Part shown: piece by piece, positions 7,422 through 14,143 of the stretch | How positions within the stretch are numbered: the first letter of the stretch is position 1 | Layout: each line of letters begins with the position of its first letter | Origin: an uncultured Caryophanales bacterium | GTDB taxonomy: Bacteria > Bacillota_I > Bacilli_A > RFN20 > CAG-826 | Length of the DNA: 18,399 nt | Direction: 5' to 3' | NCBI GenBank assembly: GCA_946622925.1 | Contig: CAMOQM010000006.1 | Location: 1 to 18,399 of the forward strand | Translations under genes and position numbers: made by a program | The notes under the pieces: generated by a model | The model's input: only the letters and a program-made list of their open reading frames with translations | Told to the model about the DNA's origin: nothing | Database searches by the model: none

Positions 7422-8126
7422 TTACCACTCGATTTGCTCGACGGGCGTAGGGGCGGAATTGTATTGGTCTAGGACTATTTTTCCGTTTTTAACGCGGATT
7501 AAATGGTCGGCCATGTCGGCAAGAGCCGAATTATGGGTAACTATAATGACGGTTTTGCCTTCTTGGTGGGCTTGCTTTTGAAGTAGCTCGAGGATTTCCT
7601 TCCCGGTTGCATAATCCAGAGCCCCCGTTGGCTCGTCGCAAAGGATCAAATCCGTATTCTTGGCGATGGCCCTTGCAATCGATACACGTTGTTGCTGCCC
7701 ACCCGAAAGTTGGGATGGGAATTTCTTTAGGCAATCCCCTAACCCCACTTCCTTAAGCACGGCCTCAGGATTAAGGGCATTGTTGCTGGTTTCAACGGCG
7801 AGCTCTACGTTCTCCAAAGCAGTAAGGTTAGGCATAAGGTTATAAAACTGGAAAACAAAGCCGATTTGATGGCGTCTATATTCGGTTAATTTAAATTTAT
7901 CGTACTTGGCAATGTCTTCCCCTTTTACGATGAGCTGGCCTGAGGTTAGTTTGTCCATGCCACCGAGAAGATTCAGCAAAGTTGATTTACCCGCTCCAGA
8001 CTGGCCTAAGATGATAACTAGTTCGCCTTTATTTATAACAAAATCCATATGGTCAATCGCATTAAGAGACAAGTCTCCCTTGCCGAAAGTCTTAACGATG
8101 TCTTTGCCTTCAAGTAACGTTTCCAT
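7422..8126 (-). CDS. MacB/LolD-family ABC transporter ATP-binding protein, no partner permease nearby
   Basis: This is a 234-aa ATPase from ATG 8126. It has Walker A GQSGAGKS (41-48), Q-loop Q93, signature LSGGQ (140-144), Walker B LILCDE with E165, and H198. The DEPTGALD context and FQFYNLMPNLTALENVEL segment are typical of the MacB/LolD/BceA group, which works with FtsX-like permeases in extruding peptides or lipoproteins or resisting antibiotics. An in-frame ATG at 8141 would add five residues (MGLVH), but homologues begin at the METLLEGKDI position and TACACT at 8143-8148 looks like a -10 box that would exclude it. No FtsX-type permease is encoded on either side, so the partner is elsewhere or the gene is an orphan. 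A leader of about 9 nt without Shine-Dalgarno is predicted. Confidence 0.85.
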   Translation of the reverse strand: METLLEGKDIVKTFGKGDLSLNAIDHMDFVINKGELVIILGQSGAGKSTLLNLLGGMDKLTSGQLIVKGEDIAKYDKFKLTEYRRHQIGFVFQFYNLMPNLTALENVELAVETSNNALNPEAVLKEVGLGDCLKKFPSQLSGGQQQRVSIARAIAKNTDLILCDEPTGALDYATGKEILELLQKQAHQEGKTVIIVTHNSALADMADHLIRVKNGKIVLDQYNSAPTPVEQIEW

Positions 8127-8228
8127 ATGAACTAGCCCCATTAGTGTAAACTAAAATTTGACTAGAGGCCTCCAAAATATGACCTTTTTGCTTTTATTGT
8201 AGATAAAGCGTGCTTTTTCTCGCGGGCA

Positions 8229-8237
8229 TGATAGGAT
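8229..8237 (+). promoter_or_regulatory. Extended -10 promoter of EAL gene
   Basis: TGA-TAGGAT forms an extended -10 element ending 9 nt before ATG 8247. No Shine-Dalgarno of normal quality is present and no convincing -35 can be picked. The predicted mRNA leader is only 2-4 nt. Confidence 0.4.
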
Positions 8238-8246
8238 ATTTGCAAG

Positions 8247-10820
8247 ATGATAAACTTAAGTACACACGAAAGTGCACAAAAGTTCTACGATTTGTTTTTC
8301 CGCCCCGATAAGCCCTGGGATATTCGGGAATATTTGGATAACTCTTTTTGCGACTCGATCGTTGAGGTCGACTTCAACAAGAATAGCTTCAAGGTAATCT
8401 TCAACGTCGAAAACAAGTACTACCCCTCCATCAAGGCCGGAACCTTCCAAGAATTATTCGATTACGTCCGCGATTTCGTCGTCCATCACGAAGATAGAAA
8501 AATATACGCTGACCTCACCGATCCCAAAACCGCCTTGGAAAGGCTTAATGCCTCGGATATGCCCCATTTCCGGTTTGCCCATTTTAGGTTCAAACTCCAA
8601 GATGGCCGCTACCGTTATGTCGAGCAGGCCATCCTAACCGGGGAAGAAAATGGCTTTGCCCCAGGCGTAGCCCGCCTTTATATCTTTGATATCCAAAATA
8701 ACGTCTCCCGTTACCAAGGCCTAACCAGGGTCGAATCCGACCTAACCGAGGAAGGCCGCGACGATACGACTGGCCTATATTTAAATAAGCCCTTCTTTAT
8801 CAAAGCCCAAAAGATGATCGATAATGGCTTCGATAACCTTTGTATCTTCACCCTCGATATCGAATCCTTCCGTCTTTTCGACGAATGGTATGGCTGGGAG
8901 CAAGGCGATAAGCTTTTATCCCAAATCGGGGCCATCTTCCACGAATACGTATCCTTCCATGGTGGGGTCGCCGGATATTTCGGTTCGGATGACTTCGGAT
9001 ATTTCGGCGCCTATAGTTACCAATCCATCCAAAAACTCTATGACCGCATCAAAGAACTGACCGCTTCTTACGGCCATGACGTTGGGTTTATGCCGTGCGT
9101 TGGCATTTATTTGATTCAGGATGGGGATAATCTTCAGGCCGCCTTCGAACGGGCCGGCAGTGCCGCTGCTTGGGCCAAAAAGGATTTCAAAAAGAAAATC
9201 CACGTCTATAACCCTAAGCTACAAATCGAGGCCGAAAGAGAATTCCAAGTTCTCCTTGATTTCATGAAGGCTATGGAAAATGGTGAGATTACCTTCTTCT
9301 TGCAACCCCAACTTCGCATTTCCACCGGCCATTTGGTCGGGGCCGAAGCCTTGGCTAGATGGGTCAAGCAAGATGGAACCATCGTTCCACCCGACGTCTT
9401 CGTGCCGGCTTTGGAAAATCACGGATTTATCACCACCTTAGATAAATATATCTGGGATAAAGTCTGCGCCTCTTTAAGGGGTTGGCTAGATCGGGGCAAG
9501 AAAGCGGTGCCCGTATCCATCAACGTTTCCCGTATCGATATCCTCCAAATGGATGTCTGTGCCTATATCCTTAAACTTTGCGATAAATATTATCTCCCCC
9601 ATAACCTAATCAAAATCGAGATAACCGAATCCGCCTACGCCGCCAGCACCAAAGAAGCTTCCGGATTGGTCGAAGATCTCCACAAAGAGGGCTTCACGGT
9701 CCTCATGGATGACTTTGGTTCGGGTTATTCTTCGCTTAACACCTTCTCTAATCTCCCGGTGGATGTCCTAAAGCTTGACGCTTTGTTCCTCCGTTCGATG
9801 GAAAAAGATGCCATCCGCGGCATGCGCGTCATGGAATCGGTGGTCAACATGGCTAAGGTTTTGTCCTTGCCGATCGTCGTAGAAGGGGTCGAAACCAAAG
9901 ACCAAGTCGATTACTTAGTATCCATCGGCATCCGTTACGTCCAAGGCTTCTACTATTATAAGCCTCTCCCCATTTCCGAATTCGAAGCCCTCATGGCCGA
10001 TGGTTCATTGGTCGATGACCGTGGTTTCATCGTCAAAACAAATGATGAATTCCGTCTCCGCGAATTCCTCGATTCCAACGTCTATAGCGACGCCATGCTT
10101 AATAACATCCTTGGCCCGGTCGCCTTATATGTTTGGAACGGAGAAAGGGTTGATATCGTTAGATATAACGAGCAGTTCTACGAATCCGTATCCGACTCCA
10201 AATTCCATGTCCGCCTCGAACACATCGAACGTTTCGTGCCCGAAGAAGATAAGCCGGTTCTATATAAATTGCTAAAAGAAGCTAAAGATAATCCGCTTAC
10301 CGGCAATAACGGCTACGTCCGTTTCCGAAAGGCCAACGGCATCATGACAACCTTCCATATGCACTTCTACTATCTATTCGACGAAGAAGCCGGAAGCCGT
10401 TTCTATGCCTCGGTTAGAAACGTCACCGAAATGGCCGACCTCCGCGAGCAAATGGATATCATCGCCGAATCCGTTTCCGACTCTATCGTCTTCATGAAAC
10501 GCAAATCCAGCGATAACACCTGGCAATATAAGGTCGTCGCCCATGGTCTAAATGACATTATGGAAATGGATCAAGCCAAACTCCAAGCCGAACTCGATGA
10601 TCATTCCTTCTTCAAGCGGCTTAAACCCGAATTCTTCAAATCAATCGCGGTCTTTGCCATGCAGGCCTATAAAGCGAAAACCGATTTCGCCGGTGAGATG
10701 GAACTAAGACTCGACAGCGGCAAATACATTACCCTCGAATACCAAGCCGACTCGGCCGCTAATAAAGCCAATAACGTCGACTTCGTTATTACATTAAGAC
10801 GCATAAAGAAAAAGAAATAA
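8247..10820 (+). CDS. c-di-GMP phosphodiesterase, PAS-like / degenerate GGDEF / EAL / PAS-like
   Basis: The protein is 857 aa and soluble; no membrane segment is evident. Domains: an N-terminal PAS-like module (about 10-165); a GGDEF-fold domain (about 170-330) whose signature is GSDDF at 246-250, so it probably lacks cyclase activity and may bind GTP as a regulator; an EAL domain (about 335-595); and two further PAS-like modules (about 610-735 and 740-850). The EAL domain is complete: E367 in GAEALARW, INVS, IEITES, DDFGSGYSSL, VLKLDALF, VVEGVET and QGFYYYKPLP. It should hydrolyse c-di-GMP to pGpG with metal ions. It is the only phosphodiesterase in the window, near three cyclases. It has its own promoter and a strong terminator. 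Catalytic competence is well supported; the sensed signal is unknown. Confidence 0.93.
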   Translation: MINLSTHESAQKFYDLFFRPDKPWDIREYLDNSFCDSIVEVDFNKNSFKVIFNVENKYYPSIKAGTFQELFDYVRDFVVHHEDRKIYADLTDPKTALERLNASDMPHFRFAHFRFKLQDGRYRYVEQAILTGEENGFAPGVARLYIFDIQNNVSRYQGLTRVESDLTEEGRDDTTGLYLNKPFFIKAQKMIDNGFDNLCIFTLDIESFRLFDEWYGWEQGDKLLSQIGAIFHEYVSFHGGVAGYFGSDDFGYFGAYSYQSIQKLYDRIKELTASYGHDVGFMPCVGIYLIQDGDNLQAAFERAGSAAAWAKKDFKKKIHVYNPKLQIEAEREFQVLLDFMKAMENGEITFFLQPQLRISTGHLVGAEALARWVKQDGTIVPPDVFVPALENHGFITTLDKYIWDKVCASLRGWLDRGKKAVPVSINVSRIDILQMDVCAYILKLCDKYYLPHNLIKIEITESAYAASTKEASGLVEDLHKEGFTVLMDDFGSGYSSLNTFSNLPVDVLKLDALFLRSMEKDAIRGMRVMESVVNMAKVLSLPIVVEGVETKDQVDYLVSIGIRYVQGFYYYKPLPISEFEALMADGSLVDDRGFIVKTNDEFRLREFLDSNVYSDAMLNNILGPVALYVWNGERVDIVRYNEQFYESVSDSKFHVRLEHIERFVPEEDKPVLYKLLKEAKDNPLTGNNGYVRFRKANGIMTTFHMHFYYLFDEEAGSRFYASVRNVTEMADLREQMDIIAESVSDSIVFMKRKSSDNTWQYKVVAHGLNDIMEMDQAKLQAELDDHSFFKRLKPEFFKSIAVFAMQAYKAKTDFAGEMELRLDSGKYITLEYQADSAANKANNVDFVITLRRIKKKK

Positions 10821-10840
10821 GGGCCCCGTGGTCCTTTTTT
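10819..10840 (+). terminator. Rho-independent terminator after EAL gene
   Basis: AAGGGCC (10819-10825) pairs with GGTCCTT (10830-10836) with one G-T pair and a CCGT loop, followed by T to 10840. The stem starts inside the stop codon. On the minus strand the same hairpin is followed by a T-rich stretch, so it may also end the convergent cyclase gene. Confidence 0.85.
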
Positions 10841-10849
10841 CTTAGCTAG

Positions 10850-11791
10850 TTATTTACCGAAGGCTTGGCCTAAGGAACAATTCTTGCCACTCTCTTTGGC
10901 TTTATATAGAAGCTTATCCGTGGCGCTTAACATTAAACGGATATCGTCGACGGTTTCTGGTTTGCCATAGACATAGCCCGCCGAGAAATTAAGCTTAGTC
11001 GCGATTTGACCGTCTTGGGAGATGGAGAATAGCTGCTTCATTTCTTTGAGACGGTTTTCGATATCTTCGACCGAGGTATATTCAAACATCGCCACAAATT
11101 CGTCTCCGCCATAGCGATAAACGTTTTCGAACCCAAAAGCTTTCTTCATGCAATCGGAAAGGAACAGTAGGGCCTTATCTCCAACTTCATGTCCAAAGTC
11201 ATCGTTAATCGATTTGAAATCATCGAGATCAACTAAAATCGCGGCTAAATCTTTGCCAACGAAATTCTGTTTGTTTTCTTTATAGGCGAAGCGGTTCAAC
11301 GCCCCGGTTAAGGCATCGTGTTTGCTTAAACGTTCGAGTTCATTGACGTCTTTAGCCAATTCCTCGTTCTTTTCCTTAAGTTCTTTAGCGATTCTTTCAC
11401 GTCTGAGTTCTAGGTCGCCGATAAAAGCCACGCAGATAATGACGCCAATGATAATGACGATTAATTTATAAAGGTTAGTTTGATTGAAAACGAAGAATGA
11501 ATGGTCGGTCGAGAAGAAGAACATCGAATAGAGGATCATCTCTAACCCGGAGAATATCCCGGAAACAAGTCCGAAAAGAGACGTTACGATGACTAGTCCC
11601 GCAATCAAAATCATGTTTGGATTGGGGATATTGGCGAAATACACCAGCAATGTCAGCAAAATCATTAAAGTCAAAGAAATGGAAACCGCGACCACTTGAT
11701 ATAGCACCGGATTGCTTATTCTTTTCCTTAAGACGTCAAACATATTTAAAAAATAGTCCTCACTTGCTTTTTTAGCAAGATTTGGTTGCAT
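10850..11791 (-). CDS. Membrane diguanylate cyclase with four-helix N-terminal domain
   Basis: The protein is 313 aa. Residues 30-130 contain about four transmembrane helices with short loops, resembling DUF4118/KdpD-type or MASE-like sensor heads. A charged coiled coil (about 128-155: LELRRERIAKELKEKNEEL) joins them to a GGDEF domain (about 157-308). The active-site loop is intact (YRYGGDEF, G228-F232), and VDLDDFKSINDDFGHEVGD supplies the metal and nucleotide residues. No RxxD inhibitory site is found at the usual place five residues before the motif (FGFE is there). It makes c-di-GMP from two GTP. ATG 11791 lacks a Shine-Dalgarno and lies 20 nt after the SDR stop, so it may be co-transcribed. 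TATCCT 7 nt before ATG could be its own -10. A later ATG at 11743 has a poorly spaced GAGGA and is less likely. Confidence 0.9.
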   Translation of the reverse strand: MQPNLAKKASEDYFLNMFDVLRKRISNPVLYQVVAVSISLTLMILLTLLVYFANIPNPNMILIAGLVIVTSLFGLVSGIFSGLEMILYSMFFFSTDHSFFVFNQTNLYKLIVIIIGVIICVAFIGDLELRRERIAKELKEKNEELAKDVNELERLSKHDALTGALNRFAYKENKQNFVGKDLAAILVDLDDFKSINDDFGHEVGDKALLFLSDCMKKAFGFENVYRYGGDEFVAMFEYTSVEDIENRLKEMKQLFSISQDGQIATKLNFSAGYVYGKPETVDDIRLMLSATDKLLYKAKESGKNCSLGQAFGK

Positions 11792-11811
11792 ATGAAGCAG
11801 GATAATTAGCC

Positions 11812-12732
11812 CTATTTATCTAAAGAAAACCTTTCTTTATATATTTCTTCCGACTCAGCAACAAAAGACGAATAACCTTTTAGATTGCCTTGGTATAAAT
11901 GATAGGTTTTTGGGTAACCGGAAAGGTGGAATGGACCTCGTGGTCCGACAAAACAAGGAAACTCAATCTTTTCTTGGAGAAGATAAAGGCTGCCCAAAGC
12001 GGCTTTTTCTGGAGAATGGAAGAATAGCCTTAGTAACCGATTGGCTAGTAAAACCAATTTCCTATCGGCGAAAGCTTTATAAATCAAAGGGGTATAGCAA
12101 ATTCCAGGATGGACTAGCAATGGCAAGATAAAAGAACCCTTGCAATCTTCGATAAGAAATTTAAAGAACATATTAATGGCTAACTTCGAGGCGGAATAAG
12201 CCTTGGCTTTTTTATAGGGTAACTTGCCAAAGAAATAAGCATCATCCCATTTGGCAAATCTCGCCACGATAGAACTAGTCAAAACGAAACGGACTTGATG
12301 CCCCAAAGATAATAAATAAGGTTTAAGCCATTTATATAAAAGATAATTCCCAAAGTAGTTGGTGTTGACTTGCTCTTCTAGCCCTTCCTCGCTTATAGCA
12401 AAGGGGGTGCGATATATTCCGGCGTTACAATAAAAGACATCGATATCCAAACAATCAGAGATGACTTTATCAACGAAATGACGGACCGAATCGTGTTTAC
12501 TTACATCTAGCTCATAAACCTCGACTTTAGCTAACGGAGAAGCCTCCAAAATCTTGGATTTGGCAGATTCTCCCCTACTTAAATTTCTAACCGCCAAAAT
12601 GATGTGATAACCCAAAGTCGCCGCCTCTTTAGCAAAGGCAAAACCAATCCCGGAATTGCCTCCAGTAACCACGATCGTGCCCTTCCCAGATAGCCCTAAC
12701 TTAGCGATATATTTGGAATAAGATTTGGCCAT
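11812..12732 (-). CDS. Short-chain dehydrogenase/reductase
   Basis: This is a classical SDR of 306 aa from ATG 12732. It has TGGNSGIG (23-30) for the cofactor, CNAG (102-105), catalytic serine in LTSSIVA (S153/S154) and YSASK with Y179 and K183. The tail after the Rossmann core is long, with a hydrophobic patch (LLANRLLRLFF), as in the retinol-dehydrogenase or protochlorophyllide-reductase-like subgroup. It should oxidise or reduce an alcohol/ketone with NAD(P)(H); R50 after the second strand (AVRN) suggests NADP(H). The substrate is not predictable. I prefer 12732 over the ATG at 12753 because TAATAT (12740-12745) lies 7 nt before 12732 with a usable -35, and there is no Shine-Dalgarno for either. 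The cyclase gene 20 nt downstream may share its transcript. Confidence 0.85.
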   Translation of the reverse strand: MAKSYSKYIAKLGLSGKGTIVVTGGNSGIGFAFAKEAATLGYHIILAVRNLSRGESAKSKILEASPLAKVEVYELDVSKHDSVRHFVDKVISDCLDIDVFYCNAGIYRTPFAISEEGLEEQVNTNYFGNYLLYKWLKPYLLSLGHQVRFVLTSSIVARFAKWDDAYFFGKLPYKKAKAYSASKLAINMFFKFLIEDCKGSFILPLLVHPGICYTPLIYKAFADRKLVLLANRLLRLFFHSPEKAALGSLYLLQEKIEFPCFVGPRGPFHLSGYPKTYHLYQGNLKGYSSFVAESEEIYKERFSLDK

Positions 12733-12739
12733 ATCCCCA

Positions 12740-12768
12740 ATATTAAACCACAAAATAAAGAATAAGAA
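12740..12768 (-). promoter_or_regulatory. Promoter of SDR gene, leaderless
   Basis: TTCTTA (12763-12768), a 17-bp spacer and TAATAT (12740-12745) on the minus strand, 7 nt before ATG 12732. The -35 overlaps the T-run of the preceding cyclase terminator. Confidence 0.5.
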
Positions 12769-12808
12769 AAATCCGCAATTTCGGAATAACTAACCAAGTT
12801 TTTGCGGA
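12767..12808 (-). terminator. Rho-independent terminator after membrane cyclase gene
   Basis: TCCGCAA and TTGCGGA arms (12772-12778 and 12802-12808) form a 7-bp stem with a 23-nt loop. On the minus strand five T follow (12767-12771). It starts 3 nt after the cyclase stop codon. Confidence 0.65.
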
Positions 12809-12811
12809 CTT

Positions 12812-13972
12812 TTAGAAGATATCTTTAAGGTTTTTCTTGTGGTCATACATCCCGGCATCGGCCCGCATGAAGACCGCCCGGAAGGTATTGTCCTCGGCCT
12901 GGTTAAACTCGGCCATCCCACTTGCGACGATGGGCCTATTGGGGAGGAAACGGTTTTGGTCGATGATGGTTTGGAACTTCTGGAACAGTTCATCTCGCTT
13001 ACCATAAAGATCGTCTTTTAAGACGCAGACGAATTCGTCCCCGCCAAAGCGGTAAATCGGCGCGCCTTTAAACGTCTCACGCATTACTTCAAAGCATTCC
13101 TTGATATGGGCATCGCCCGCCTCGTGGCCTTGGTTATCGTTAATCTCTTTTAAGCCATTGATATCAAATACGACGATGGCGAAGTTATTGATTTGTTTCT
13201 TGGCGATGGCCTTATCGATATTCTCTTCCATTTGGACATAGGCATAACGGCTTCTGGCCCCGGTTAAGGCATCGGTCCTAACCAAGGTCCAAGAGTTAAA
13301 GGCCTCGATTTTATCTTTCTCGACGACGAAGGTCTGAAGCACGGCTATTGAGATAATGCATCCTGCGGCATAGATAGGAAGCAAAGGATAGAGGGTCTGG
13401 AATACGATGGCGGCCCCCATGATGAAGCCGAAGAAGGCAATCGCGAAATGCTTCATACGGGCAGTTCCCGAATTGCGATAAGCCATGACCAAGGCATAGA
13501 TGCCGGTTAAAACGAACAGCACAAGCTGAAGGGTAAGCAAGATATAGCGGGTAGTCAAAGCGTGATAAACGCCATTTGAATCAAAGGTAAATAGGGTCGG
13601 AACGAAGGCATTGACGATGATTACCACCACCGAGAAACCGGTGATAATGATGCCTGAGCCTATAAGAATACGCTTAAATAAGCCTTCCTCGGAAAGATAA
13701 GAAACGGCATACATCGTCCAAAACATAACCGTCATGGCCATGGATATAAAATATAAGGAGGTATCGACATAAAGGGCCACCGTCAAATGATATTGATCGA
13801 AAACGCCCCAAAGCGAATCGGTAATGAAGAAGACCATCATCGAATATAGGAAAAGACGACACAGTCTATAAGCCGTCTTCTCATCGCGTTCGTGGTGCTT
13901 AAACAAGATGTCGTAATTGAGGACCAATGTCAGAATCAAGGCAATGATGCCTACCAGTGAATAAGTCGTAAT
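12812..13972 (-). CDS. Membrane diguanylate cyclase with 7TM-like head, probable ATT start
   Basis: The head of about 225 residues has about seven hydrophobic helices (NYDILFKHHERDEKTAYR, ITDSLWGVFDQY, LYFISMAM, RYILLTLQLVLFV and others), a sensor head often seen in Bacillota GGDEF proteins. A GGDEF domain follows with VFDINGLKEINDNQGHEAGD and intact FGGDEF (310-314 from the ATT start). The usual RxxD inhibitory site is replaced by FKGA. The first conventional start is TTG 13939, with no ribosome-binding site and inside the first membrane helix. Reading 11 codons further upstream reaches ATT 13972, five nt after GAGGAG and just after an in-frame TAA. This restores a normal helix (TTYSLVGIIALILTLVLNYD). 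I therefore place the start at ATT 13972 (386 aa); TTG gives 375 aa. The leader upstream may be structured. Confidence 0.88.
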   Translation of the reverse strand: MTTYSLVGIIALILTLVLNYDILFKHHERDEKTAYRLCRLFLYSMMVFFITDSLWGVFDQYHLTVALYVDTSLYFISMAMTVMFWTMYAVSYLSEEGLFKRILIGSGIIITGFSVVVIIVNAFVPTLFTFDSNGVYHALTTRYILLTLQLVLFVLTGIYALVMAYRNSGTARMKHFAIAFFGFIMGAAIVFQTLYPLLPIYAAGCIISIAVLQTFVVEKDKIEAFNSWTLVRTDALTGARSRYAYVQMEENIDKAIAKKQINNFAIVVFDINGLKEINDNQGHEAGDAHIKECFEVMRETFKGAPIYRFGGDEFVCVLKDDLYGKRDELFQKFQTIIDQNRFLPNRPIVASGMAEFNQAEDNTFRAVFMRADAGMYDHKKNLKDIF

Positions 13973-13986
13973 TTACTCTCCTCAAA

Positions 13987-14001
13987 GTGCCTTAAAGGCA
14001 C
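13987..14001 (-). promoter_or_regulatory. Leader hairpin next to cyclase ribosome-binding site
   Basis: GTGCC and GGCAC (extendable to GTGCCTT/AAGGCAC about one central base) form a hairpin 3 nt upstream of GAGGAG (13978-13983). It lies in the predicted leader of about 120 nt. No T-run follows. It could tune access to the ribosome-binding site. Confidence 0.4.
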
Positions 14002-14093
14002 GTTAGTTTTATCACCGGTTTCCAGTAAGTCAAACCTTTTGCGCGTGAAAGGGCTTTCAAAGGGGGTTCCAATCTGTCACCATCTTAATCCTG

Positions 14094-14122
14094 TTTATTC
14101 TAAACTATATTTAGTTTAAAAT
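14094..14122. promoter_or_regulatory. Divergent promoter region with TAAACTA-TATT-TAGTTTA inverted repeat
   Basis: Two perfect 7-bp arms (14101-14107 and 14112-14118) flank TATT. TAAAAT (14117-14122, +) is a -10 for the peptidase gene with a weak -35 TTTATT (14094-14099) at 17 bp. TAGAAT (14097-14102, -) is a -10 for the cyclase gene. The dyad occupies the + spacer and touches both -10 boxes, so a single regulator could control both directions. Confidence 0.45.
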
Positions 14123-14143
14123 CTCGGCAATAGGAGAAAAACC

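Noticed and set aside
8160..8185. GAGGCCTC palindrome in the gap upstream of the EAL gene
   Set aside because: Only 8 bp, expected by chance in a window of this size, and not aligned with a promoter element.
13985..14093. c-di-GMP riboswitch before the cyclase gene
   Set aside because: The conserved GEMM core and tetraloop receptor could not be found on either strand; kept only as an unassigned possible structured leader.
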